The translations under genes and the position numbers were made by a program. This document shows positions 29,107 to 37,362 of a stretch of DNA of 64,000 bases, one piece after another (position 1 is the stretch's first letter; every line of letters begins with the position of its first letter). Location: contig DATMER010000076.1 in NCBI GenBank assembly GCA_035556715.1, forward strand, positions 90,701-154,700. Reading direction: 5' to 3'. The notes below the pieces were generated by a model, which saw only the letters and a list, made by a program, of their open reading frames with translations, did not search any database and was not told the DNA's origin. The DNA is from DATMER01 sp035556715. GTDB taxonomy: Bacteria; Acidobacteriota; Thermoanaerobaculia; Multivoradales; UBA5704.

Positions 29107-30837
29107 TCAACTGGCCTCGCGCAGCGCGATCTTCTTCGAGAGCTTGCCTCCCTTGAGGCTGTCGTAGCTCACGGTGACTTCGCCGTCACCCTGCACCAGG
29201 AAGAAGAGGATGCGGGTTGAGAGGCCGTCGACGCCGGGCACCATGAGGCGCTCGGGACGATGCTGCTGGAGTTGGACCTTGTCGAGGTAGGGATCGTCGA
29301 CGAGGCCGCTCGAAAGCACCTTGCCGCCGGCCACGGTGGCGAAATCCTGGCGGTGCAGCCTGCCGCTCACCGCCGCCGCTGTCATCGAGGGAATGGCGCG
29401 CTCGTTGAGCACCGGCACCTCCACCCTCCACAGCCGGTCGCCCACCTTCTTCACCGTCGCGCTGCCGATCGAGAGCTTCGGCAGGTGATAGGCGTTGAGG
29501 AGCACGAACGCGTTGCTGCGGTGCGTCTCGTCCTCGATCGCCCAGCCCTCGGGCACGCGGCCCACGTCGCGCTTGAAGCCGCCGACCTCGACCTTGCCAT
29601 ACTGCGGATGATCGTACGGATGCCAGTCGATCACCTGCCGGCCCATGGCCAGGACGTCGTTGAACTTGACCAGCTCCTCGTCGGTGATCTCGCCGTCCTT
29701 GTCGAAGTCGGCCGGCGGGTTGTACATCTCGTTGGTGAAGGCCATGGCTCCCATGATGTTGTAAAAGTGATCGGTCGTGGAGCCGTGGACGTTGTAGAGG
29801 TCCTTCCACGAGATCAGGTAGCGGTAGCCCGGGAGCAGCTTCTCGCCCTCCTTGCCGATCAGGTCGTAAGCCTTGAGGTCCTGCGGCGGGTAGGCCGGAT
29901 CGGCCTTGGCCCCGGGACCGCGCAGGATCATCTGCCCGTTGTTGTGGTAGCTCTGTACGGCCGCTACGTTGGGATGCTTCAGAGCCCACATGGCGATGGA
30001 CCGGGTCTCGGGGATGGACAGGGGATAGGCACCCGCGCCGACCTGCACGTACTCCGGCTGCCAGGAGAAGCCCCAGGTGCGGTTTGGATCGACGTAGCCG
30101 ATGGTGTCCTCGTTGACCCGGCCGTCGCCGTCGTTGTCATACCCCTCGCTGCCGATCTCGATCCAGTCGCCCAGCTCGCCGGGCTCGACGTCCACGAGGA
30201 GCCGCGGGTCCTTGGGATCGAGCCTGTGCGTCCCCTGCCCCATCGGAACCTTTTTCCGCATGAAGGTGACATGGCCGTCGCCGTCCACGTCGTCGTAGCC
30301 GTCCTCGTCCACGAGGCCGTCGCGGTCGTCGTCCACGGGCACCATCACGGTGCGCGGGAAGTCGGCGTCGGACGGACCCTTGAACCAGAGCGTCCGGCCA
30401 TCGGGGTTGACCACCGGGAGGATGTAGAAAACCGAGCGGTCGAGCATCTCGGTGACGCGCGGCAGCCGGCCGTAGTTCTTGAGCAGGAAGTCCACGGTGT
30501 AGAGCGCGGCCTCGGCGCCCTGCACCTCGTTCGCGTGGGTGTTGCCGTCGATGTACATGGCCGGCTTCGACAGCGCGTCGCCGGTCTCGGGATTCGTGAT
30601 CGTGATCATCCAGAGGTCCCGGCCCTGGATGCTCTTGCCGATGCTCTCGAGCCGGGCCCACTTCGGATAGGCGGCGGCGTACCCCTTCAGGAGACCGGCG
30701 ATCTCCTCGTAGGGGTGCAGGTAGTTGAAGGCGGGGGCCGGCGGGTTCCCCTGCGGCTTGAGGGGCTCCGCGAGGCAGGGCGAGACGGCCGCCAGGACCG
30801 CGGGGATTACCAGGGTTGCAAGAACGAGTCGTCTCAT
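29107..30837 (-). CDS. Secreted M14 zinc carboxypeptidase
   Basis: A 576-residue metallocarboxypeptidase. Signal peptide 1-23. The catalytic domain shows the zinc pair H-x-x-E in GNTHANEVQGAEAAL near residues 100-103, VNPDGR near 140 (substrate-binding Asn/Arg region), and the third zinc ligand His in SYHNNGQMILRGPG near 297. Between them are Asp-rich loops (DDDRDGLVDEDGYDDVDGDG) that look like inserted calcium-binding segments. The last 130 residues are a beta-rich tail. It should remove C-terminal residues from peptides outside the cytoplasm. The start lies four bases after the stop of the upstream M14 paralogue. Confidence 0.92.
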   Translation of the reverse strand: MRRLVLATLVIPAVLAAVSPCLAEPLKPQGNPPAPAFNYLHPYEEIAGLLKGYAAAYPKWARLESIGKSIQGRDLWMITITNPETGDALSKPAMYIDGNTHANEVQGAEAALYTVDFLLKNYGRLPRVTEMLDRSVFYILPVVNPDGRTLWFKGPSDADFPRTVMVPVDDDRDGLVDEDGYDDVDGDGHVTFMRKKVPMGQGTHRLDPKDPRLLVDVEPGELGDWIEIGSEGYDNDGDGRVNEDTIGYVDPNRTWGFSWQPEYVQVGAGAYPLSIPETRSIAMWALKHPNVAAVQSYHNNGQMILRGPGAKADPAYPPQDLKAYDLIGKEGEKLLPGYRYLISWKDLYNVHGSTTDHFYNIMGAMAFTNEMYNPPADFDKDGEITDEELVKFNDVLAMGRQVIDWHPYDHPQYGKVEVGGFKRDVGRVPEGWAIEDETHRSNAFVLLNAYHLPKLSIGSATVKKVGDRLWRVEVPVLNERAIPSMTAAAVSGRLHRQDFATVAGGKVLSSGLVDDPYLDKVQLQQHRPERLMVPGVDGLSTRILFFLVQGDGEVTVSYDSLKGGKLSKKIALREAS

Positions 30838-30841
30838 TGGA

Positions 30842-32932
30842 TCAGTCTCCCTTCCCGGCGGTGGCGGTCTTCTGGTCGCGGCCGGCGTTGTCCGTGGCCA
30901 GATCGACCACGATCTTCGCGCCGGGATCGGCCCGCACGAGCCACTCGCCCGTGAGCGTGCCGCTGGTCCCTTCGAGCCGCTCGGACGCGGCGGACGGATA
31001 GCCGGTCACCAGCACGACGTCCTTGCCCGTCTTCAGCGTCAGCCGCACCGGCAGGCGAGCCCGGGCGCGCTCCGCCTGTTTCGTGTGCGTTGCGAGATAG
31101 CCGCGGTTTCCCGCCACCGCCTTGACCCGGTGAATACCGCCGCCAAGGCTCGTCACGTCGAGAGAAAGGATTTCCACTCTGGCCAGCTTGCCCGCGAGGT
31201 CGAGCACCGTCTCCGTGTGGGCCGCGATCGCCGGCTTCAGGATGGACACCGGCGGATTGAGCTCGACGAAGGGATCGAGCCCGCCCACCTCGGCCTTGGT
31301 GCCATCGGGCAGCGTGACCGGGGTCCAGGCCGCGAAGCCTCCCGGAGCGTTGGCTTCAACCCAGGCCAGCACCTCGCGCTCCCGGGCCCCCGCTTCGCCC
31401 GGTTTTCCGGCAGCGCCTCCACCACCGGCCCCCATCTGCTTCATGCGCTCCACCATCCCCTTGGGGTCGACCTGTCCGCCCTTCAGGTAATCGATCACCA
31501 CCTTCGCGCTGAACTGCGCGGGAGCCTTGTGCTCCTTGAGGAAGGCACCGATCTTCTCCTCGCCCAGAGCGATGAATTCCTCGCTCGTCATGCCCGCCAC
31601 CTTGTCCAGGGTCAGGGCCTCTTCCCCTTCTTTACCCTCGCTCTTCTTCTCGGCCTTGGGAACGCCCCAGACGTCCAGCTCGAGGGCCACGACTCCGTAC
31701 TGGTAGTAGAGCCAGGGCGTGAGCCCACCCTTGCGGTACTGGGCGGCAGGGCGGTCCGCGGAGAGGCCCGCCTTCTTGAGCCGCTCCTTGTAGCTCTCGG
31801 CGAACTTGTCGAAATACGCCTGATCGTCCGTGTCCACCTTGGTGGCAGGACCGACGCCGAGGAACTGCTGGAGCTGCTCCTTGGTGATGTTGTTCTGGCG
31901 GATGAACGGGTGCGCCTGGGCCACCGCCCAGATCTCGTCGATGGTGTACTCCTGCTCGGGGTCCAAGCCGATGAGCTTGGCCGCGTCCCCCGGCAGCTTG
32001 AACTTCTGCGTCCCCAGGTCGCCGCCACCGCCCAGGCTCTGGGGAGCGGCGAGCAGGTTGTTCGCCGGACCGTAGACCACGGCCAGGGCGACGTTGCGGC
32101 GCCCGAGCAGGAAGTCCATCACGGCCCGGGTCTCCGGCGCATAGCTCGACCAGGGACCTGCCGCGGTCGTGGAATAGGGGAACGCGTGCGGGAAATTCTG
32201 GTCCGGCCAGACGCCGGTCTCACCGTCGTCGTTGTACTCGCCGTCGCGGTCGTCGTCCCGGCCCTCGGTGACCACCCGCCAGCTCCCCGGCCGCTGCTCC
32301 ATGGAGTCGGCCTTGACGAGCACCCGCGGATCGGTCGTGTCCGCGAGCCAGCCGCCGGCCGGATCGGGGATCCGCATGCTGGTGATGACGCCGTCGCCGT
32401 TGAGGTCGTCGGCCGGGTCCTCGCCCTCCAGGCCGTCGAGATCATGATCCACCTTCATGGCGTTGCCCCCGCGGCGATAGCGCGGCTTGCCGAAGATGGA
32501 GTCGTGGGCATCCGGGTTGAGGGCGGGAGCCACGTAGAAGCTGTAGGAGCCGAGGAGCTTCGCGGCCGGGCTGTCTGCCGGAGCGGCTAGCAGCGTCCGG
32601 ATCAGGTCGAGCGCGGCCTCGGTGCCGGCATTGTGATGGCCGGCGATGTTCGCGCCGACGAAGATTGCCGGCCGAGTATCGGGGTCGACCCCGCCTTGAG
32701 CGGCGACACGGATCACGTAGAGAGGCTGATTGCCGGCCGACTGGCCGATCGTGATCAGCTTCACCTCCCGCGGGTGTTCCTTCCCCCACGCCTGGAGCTG
32801 CCGCTCGACCTCGGCGAATGGATGGTAGTCCTGGTAGCTGACAACGGCGCCAGTTGGGCCGGCCAGGGCCATGAGACCCAGGACGGTACCCAGGCCGGTG
32901 GCGGCCCGCCAGCCGGAGAGCGTTCCTTTCAC
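30842..32932 (-). CDS. M14 carboxypeptidase-like protein lacking zinc ligands (predicted pseudoenzyme)
   Basis: A 696-residue paralogue of the following gene with the same layout: signal peptide, M14 domain with Asp-rich inserts (DHDLDGLEGEDPADDLNGDG), then a longer C-terminal part. Aligned by eye, the zinc motif THANE of the neighbour reads AGHHN here (GANIAGHHNAGTEAAL), so His and Glu are replaced. The third ligand region, YHNNGQ, reads YGPANN, without the His. Hydrolysis by the usual mechanism therefore looks impossible, although HH in the motif could bind metal differently. GAGGAGG five bases before it supports the GTG at 32932. The two genes form an operon, so this protein may bind peptides or assist the active enzyme. 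Confidence 0.85.
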   Translation of the reverse strand: MKGTLSGWRAATGLGTVLGLMALAGPTGAVVSYQDYHPFAEVERQLQAWGKEHPREVKLITIGQSAGNQPLYVIRVAAQGGVDPDTRPAIFVGANIAGHHNAGTEAALDLIRTLLAAPADSPAAKLLGSYSFYVAPALNPDAHDSIFGKPRYRRGGNAMKVDHDLDGLEGEDPADDLNGDGVITSMRIPDPAGGWLADTTDPRVLVKADSMEQRPGSWRVVTEGRDDDRDGEYNDDGETGVWPDQNFPHAFPYSTTAAGPWSSYAPETRAVMDFLLGRRNVALAVVYGPANNLLAAPQSLGGGGDLGTQKFKLPGDAAKLIGLDPEQEYTIDEIWAVAQAHPFIRQNNITKEQLQQFLGVGPATKVDTDDQAYFDKFAESYKERLKKAGLSADRPAAQYRKGGLTPWLYYQYGVVALELDVWGVPKAEKKSEGKEGEEALTLDKVAGMTSEEFIALGEEKIGAFLKEHKAPAQFSAKVVIDYLKGGQVDPKGMVERMKQMGAGGGGAAGKPGEAGAREREVLAWVEANAPGGFAAWTPVTLPDGTKAEVGGLDPFVELNPPVSILKPAIAAHTETVLDLAGKLARVEILSLDVTSLGGGIHRVKAVAGNRGYLATHTKQAERARARLPVRLTLKTGKDVVLVTGYPSAASERLEGTSGTLTGEWLVRADPGAKIVVDLATDNAGRDQKTATAGKGD

Positions 32933-33129
32933 GAGCACCTCCTCGAACAAGATGGTTCTGATAGGGGGGCCGGGCACACCGGCTCCTGGAGAGCTATACG
33001 TCCGGTTTGATGAGGGGGTTTCAGGAGGTCGACCTGATTTCAAACAGGCCAGGCGAAATGTATAATCCAAGACCGTCATTAAAGACTGATGCTCCCCATT
33101 AGGAGAGCCTCGTCCACAGGAGAGTGCCT

Positions 33130-34719
33130 ATGCCTCGTCTGTCCCATGGAGCTACGCTCAGCGCGCAGGCTGTCCTGGAGGCTACCGCGGCGGTCGCGGC
33201 CAACAGCGCGGACGTCCCTCTGGCGTTCGTCGCCGCAGTACCGGTTGACCTGCAGGATTTCGATTTCCTGTTCCCCCAGCTTCAGAACAATGCCAACAAC
33301 CTGCTGCCGGAAGCGCGCAAGACCCGCGACGACCTGATCCGTCTCGGCAAGACCATGCGCGAGACCAGCAATGATGCGAGCGGCGACTCCAAGATTCCCG
33401 CGGCCTACACCTATTTCGGGCAGTTCGTGGATCACGATGTCACCCTGGAGACCACCTCGGCCACCGCGGATCAGCTTGTCCATCCCGACCTCGTGCCGCT
33501 CCCGCTGGACGAGATCCGGGCTCGCATCCGCAATCTGCGCACCGCGACTCTGGACCTGGACAGCGTCTATGGCCTGCCGGCCCCCCGCAAGGGAGCGCGG
33601 CTGCGGCTCGGCACCGTCTCGAAGCTCGGTGGAACCCAGAAGCCCCTCCTGCGGCCCAAGAAAAAGGACGACAACAACGACGTTCCCCGCGAAGGGCGAA
33701 GCCCCGACATCGAGCACGACCGCGCAGCCCTGATCGGCGACCCGCGCAACGACGAAAATACCATCATCGCCCAGCTCCAGGTCGCGTTTCTGCGCGCCCA
33801 CAACTCCCTGATCGATCACGGTCACACGTTCCGGGAGGCCCGCAGGATCCTGCGCCAGCATTACCAGCACATCGTCATCGCGGACTTCCTGCCGCGGGTC
33901 TGCGATCCGGCCATCGTGAAGAACCTCGTCAATCAGGGCAACCGGATCTACGACTCTATGGCCGAGCCCTTCTTCCTGCCCCTGGAGTATGCCGTGGCTG
34001 CCTACCGGTTCGGCCACACCATGGTCCGGGAGGACTATGACTTCAACCTGAACTTCAACAAGAGCGGAGCGCCGGGGACCTTCCCCGCCACCCTGGGGCT
34101 CCTCTTCACCTTCACCGCCCTGAGCGGCGGCTTCGACCCAACGCCGGGCTCGGGAACGGACACCCTGCCCGAAAACTGGATCATCGAGTGGGAGAACTTC
34201 GTCGATGCGGGCAAGCCGTTCAACAAGGCGCGGCGTCTCGATCCCAAGCTGGTGGAGCCCCTCTTCGCCTTGCGGACCGTCACGGGAGCCCCGGAGCCGG
34301 GTGACAAGGGGCGCCTGGCCGTGCGGAACCTGCTCCGCGGCTACCTGCTCCGCATGCCCACCGGTCAGGCCGTCGCCAAGGCCATCCGGACGAAGTGGGA
34401 CATTCCGGTGCTCACTCCGGCGCAGGTCCTGGAGGGGGCGGTCAGCGAGGAGCAGGCCGAAGTGCTCCGCGACTCCGGCTTCCACAGGCGCACGCCGCTC
34501 TGGTTCTACATCCTGGCCGAGGCCGCCGTCCTCGGCCGCAGCCAGCGCCTGGGGCCGGTCGGCAGCATCCTGGTCGCGGAAGTGCTGGTCGGGCTGGTCC
34601 GGCGCAGCGACGACTCGATCCTGCGCACGAGGGGCTGGAAGCCGACTCTGCCCGGCGTCCGGCGCAACAAGTTCGAGCTGGCGGATCTGCTGCGCTTCGC
34701 CGGAGTCCTGCCGAAATAA
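33130..34719 (+). CDS. Animal-type haem peroxidase
   Basis: A 529-residue member of the peroxidase-cyclooxygenase superfamily. YFGQFVDHDVTLE near residue 100 carries the distal His and the adjacent Asp that binds calcium or haem. The helix AFLRAHNSLID lies in the middle. YRFGHTMVRE near 300 holds the proximal His. The C-terminal half has the usual helical WFYILAEAAVLGRSQRLGPV. Bacterial members oxidise halides or phenols, or are fused to other functions. No signal peptide is visible. AGGAG seven bases upstream supports this ATG over the GTG at 33124. It is divergent from the M14 operon and ends in a strong terminator. Confidence 0.92.
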   Translation: MPRLSHGATLSAQAVLEATAAVAANSADVPLAFVAAVPVDLQDFDFLFPQLQNNANNLLPEARKTRDDLIRLGKTMRETSNDASGDSKIPAAYTYFGQFVDHDVTLETTSATADQLVHPDLVPLPLDEIRARIRNLRTATLDLDSVYGLPAPRKGARLRLGTVSKLGGTQKPLLRPKKKDDNNDVPREGRSPDIEHDRAALIGDPRNDENTIIAQLQVAFLRAHNSLIDHGHTFREARRILRQHYQHIVIADFLPRVCDPAIVKNLVNQGNRIYDSMAEPFFLPLEYAVAAYRFGHTMVREDYDFNLNFNKSGAPGTFPATLGLLFTFTALSGGFDPTPGSGTDTLPENWIIEWENFVDAGKPFNKARRLDPKLVEPLFALRTVTGAPEPGDKGRLAVRNLLRGYLLRMPTGQAVAKAIRTKWDIPVLTPAQVLEGAVSEEQAEVLRDSGFHRRTPLWFYILAEAAVLGRSQRLGPVGSILVAEVLVGLVRRSDDSILRTRGWKPTLPGVRRNKFELADLLRFAGVLPK

Positions 34720-34732
34720 GATCTGAAGAGAA

Positions 34733-34772
34733 CCATCCCTGGCGCGGTCCGGCGGGCCGCCGCCAGGGATGG
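34733..34772 (+). terminator. Terminator hairpin after the peroxidase gene
   Basis: CCATCCCTGGCG and CGCCAGGGATGG form a perfect 12-base-pair stem, with a GC-rich 16-base loop that can pair further, starting 14 bases after the stop. Confidence 0.7.
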
Positions 34773-34819
34773 CTCGCCTCGAGCGATCGGCTGAGCTTCT
34801 ACATTGAAACGAACAGCTC

Positions 34820-34912
34820 TGCGTTGAGAAAAACCTCCGAGCGTCGCAAACGGCGATCTCTACGTTGAAACAAACTCTCTTTACGGTACGCCCAACTTTT
34901 TTTCTCAACGCA
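34820..34912. repeat. Short element with 14-bp inverted ends
   Basis: TGCGTTGAGAAAAA at 34820-34833 is the exact reverse complement of TTTTTCTCAACGCA at 34899-34912. A separate direct repeat, CTAC(A/G)TTGAAAC(G/A)AAC, occurs just before the element (about 34799) and again within it (about 34860). The stretch is AT-richer than its surroundings. It could be a tiny MITE-like remnant or a regulatory region for the MoxR operon that starts at 35040. Confidence 0.5.
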
Positions 34913-35039
34913 CAGCGATGTGTAAGATCAAGCGGAGCTTGCTCTGCGGCCGCACGGTAGGCCCGTTTCCTCCCCAGGAACCTTTTCGATCCGGACGCAG
35001 TCATAGAAGGACAACGCTTCCATGGGACGGAGGGTTCGA

Positions 35040-36005
35040 ATGCAAGAGGTGCGGCAGGCCGCCGAGCAGGTGATCCGGCAGCTCGAGAAGGCGATCTACG
35101 GCAAACGGCCGGTCCTGGAGCTGGTCTTCAACTGTTTGCTCGCGGAAGGGCATCTCCTCCTGGAGGACGTGCCCGGGACCGCCAAGACGCTTCTCGCCAA
35201 GGCGCTCGCGCGCACCCTCGGAGGCGGGTTCAGCCGACTCCAGTGCACGCCCGACCTGCTGCCGGGGGACGTCACCGGCTCCAGCATCTTCAACCAGAAG
35301 ACCGGCGAGTTCGAGTTCATCCCCGGTCCCGTCTTCACCCAGATCCTCCTCGCCGACGAGATCAACCGCGCCACCCCGCGGTCGCAGGCGGCCCTCCTCG
35401 AATGCATGGCCGAGCGGCAGGTCAGCGTGGACAACCGCACGTATCCCCTGGAGCGGCCTTTCTTCGTCATCGCCACCCAGAACCCGGTGGAGCACGAGGG
35501 GACCTTCGTGCTCCCCGAGGCGCAGCTCGACCGCTTCCTCATGCGGCTTTCGATCGGCTACCCCTCCCCGGAGGCCGAGGAGCAGATGCTGGTGCGCGGC
35601 GAGCGCTCGGACCCCCTGAACGAGGTGCAGCAGGTGCTGAGCCTCGAGGCCCTGGCGGGTCTCCAGGACCGCATCCGCGAGGTGCACGTCCAGCCCGAGG
35701 TGCGCCGATACATCGTGGAGGTGTGCTCGGCCACCCGCTCCGCCCGCGAGCTGGTCCTGGGCGCCGGTCCCCGCGCTACCCAGGGGCTCTACCGGGCCTG
35801 CCAGGCCCGCGCGGCCCTGGCCGGGCGGAGCTTCGTGCTGCCCGACGACGTCAAGCTCCTCTGCCCTTCGATCCTTTATCACCGGGTGATCCTCGGCGCC
35901 GAGGGCAGGCTTTCCAAGCGCTCCGTTCCCCAGATCGTGGATCAGGCCGTGGGCAACGTGCCGGCCCCCATCGTCGATCCCAGCCCGGTCGCTTTCATGG
36001 AATGA
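35040..36005 (+). CDS. MoxR-family AAA+ ATPase
   Basis: A 321-residue AAA+ ATPase. Its Walker A is atypical: LEDVPGTAKTLLAKALA near residue 45, with PGTAKT as usual for MoxR. Walker B is ILLADEINRATPRSQAALLE near 106, and sensor 1 is FFVIATQNPVEHEG. MoxR proteins act as chaperones that mature or insert partner proteins with VWA or DUF58 domains. The three following genes fit that module. GGAGG at six bases supports the ATG at 35040; an ATG at 35022 is possible. The DUF58 gene follows ten bases after the stop. Confidence 0.94.
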   Translation: MQEVRQAAEQVIRQLEKAIYGKRPVLELVFNCLLAEGHLLLEDVPGTAKTLLAKALARTLGGGFSRLQCTPDLLPGDVTGSSIFNQKTGEFEFIPGPVFTQILLADEINRATPRSQAALLECMAERQVSVDNRTYPLERPFFVIATQNPVEHEGTFVLPEAQLDRFLMRLSIGYPSPEAEEQMLVRGERSDPLNEVQQVLSLEALAGLQDRIREVHVQPEVRRYIVEVCSATRSARELVLGAGPRATQGLYRACQARAALAGRSFVLPDDVKLLCPSILYHRVILGAEGRLSKRSVPQIVDQAVGNVPAPIVDPSPVAFME

Positions 36006-36015
36006 GTTTCACGGA

Positions 36016-37362
36016 ATGAGCACCGCGGCCACAGAGGTCGGGAGTCTCCGCCGGCGCCAGGCGCTCCTCTGGCTGCTGGCGTCATCCCTCCTCGCCCTCC
36101 TTCTCTGGTTCTACTCCGCCGGCTTCTTCCTCTATGCCGCGGTGGTCACCGCCGCCATCCTGGGGATCGGCGCATTCCTGCCGGCGGCGAGTCTCCTGGG
36201 GCTCGAGATGAGCCGGAGCCTCGGGTCCGAGACCGTCGAGCTCGGCGAAACCGTTGAGTCCCGGCTGGTGCTGCGCAACAACAAGAAGCTCCCGGCGCTC
36301 TGGCTCTTCTGGAGGGAGGAGATCGAGCCCGGTCTCACCGCCGAAGGGATCACCTGCGGCTTCCAGACCCTGACGAGCGAGGAGACGATTCAATCGTCGT
36401 GCACCCTCCAGGGCACCCGCCGGGGGCTGTTCCGCGTGGGGCCGGCGGTGATCGAAACCAGCGATCCCCTGGGACTGGTGCGGCGGTTCCGGGTGGACCC
36501 GGAGGTGCGCTTCCTCACCGTCCTGCCCCGGACGGTCGACATCGGCCCGGGCTGGCCCCTGGGCCACCGGCCCATCCACGAGGTGCCCCGGCGCCGGAGC
36601 CTGTTCGAGGACCCCTCCCGGTTCCTGGGCGTCCGCGACTACCGCGCGGGCGACAGCCTGCGGCGCATCCACTGGCGCGCCACCGCCCGGTCGGGCCGCC
36701 TCCAGGTGAAGCTGTACGAGCCGGCGGTGCTCGAAGGGGTCCTCCTCGCCGTGGAGATGGGGAAGGCCGCCTGGCCGCTCGCGCCGGACGAGACCGGAGC
36801 CGACCCGGCCGTGGAGCTGGCGGTGACCGCGGCGGCCTCCATCGCCGCGTTCGTCCTCGCCAATGGGCAGGAGGTGGGACTGATCTCGAACGGCGGCGAC
36901 GCGGCCGACCGGTATCCTTCCGGTTCTTCCGGCTCCTCCGGCTGGACGGGCGGCAGCTTCCGCCGTCTGGAAGATGCCCTGCAGGAGACGGAGGCCCGCC
37001 ACGGGATACCGGCCTTTCATCCCCTGGAGGTGGAGCCCGGCCGGGGACGATGGCAGCACGACCGTCTGCGCACGGCCCTGGCGCGGCTCACCCTCGCCCC
37101 CGGCCTCACCCTGGCCGAGCTGCTCGTGGCCGAGGCTCCCCGTCTGCCGCGCTCGCTCGTGGTCCTCGCCGTCACCCCCGATCTCGGAACCGGGCTGGGA
37201 GTGGCCCTGGCCAGCCTCAGGAGCTCGGGGTTCGAGGTGGGGGTGGTGTGGATCCGGAAAGCCGGAGCGGAACCAGTCGGTGCCAGCCTTCCGGAAGGAG
37301 TGCCGATCTACCCGGTGCAGGACGAGACGGACCTCGAGCGATTGGGAGCCCAGGCGCTGTGA
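36016..37362 (+). CDS. DUF58 domain membrane protein
   Basis: A 448-residue protein. Two N-terminal hydrophobic segments (residues 15-55: LLWLLASSLLALLLWFY and FLYAAVVTAAILGIGAFL) are followed by a beta-rich region and then the DUF58 signature VRDYRAGDSLRRIHWRATAR near residue 210 with a VWA-like fold after it. It is the expected partner of the preceding MoxR ATPase. Its stop overlaps the next start (GTGA). Cell-envelope assembly is the usual inference for such clusters; no direct role is shown here. Confidence 0.92.
   Translation: MSTAATEVGSLRRRQALLWLLASSLLALLLWFYSAGFFLYAAVVTAAILGIGAFLPAASLLGLEMSRSLGSETVELGETVESRLVLRNNKKLPALWLFWREEIEPGLTAEGITCGFQTLTSEETIQSSCTLQGTRRGLFRVGPAVIETSDPLGLVRRFRVDPEVRFLTVLPRTVDIGPGWPLGHRPIHEVPRRRSLFEDPSRFLGVRDYRAGDSLRRIHWRATARSGRLQVKLYEPAVLEGVLLAVEMGKAAWPLAPDETGADPAVELAVTAAASIAAFVLANGQEVGLISNGGDAADRYPSGSSGSSGWTGGSFRRLEDALQETEARHGIPAFHPLEVEPGRGRWQHDRLRTALARLTLAPGLTLAELLVAEAPRLPRSLVVLAVTPDLGTGLGVALASLRSSGFEVGVVWIRKAGAEPVGASLPEGVPIYPVQDETDLERLGAQAL

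Noticed and set aside
33079..35004. 641-residue minus-strand frame
   Set aside because: It is antisense to the haem peroxidase, whose distal and proximal His motifs are intact.
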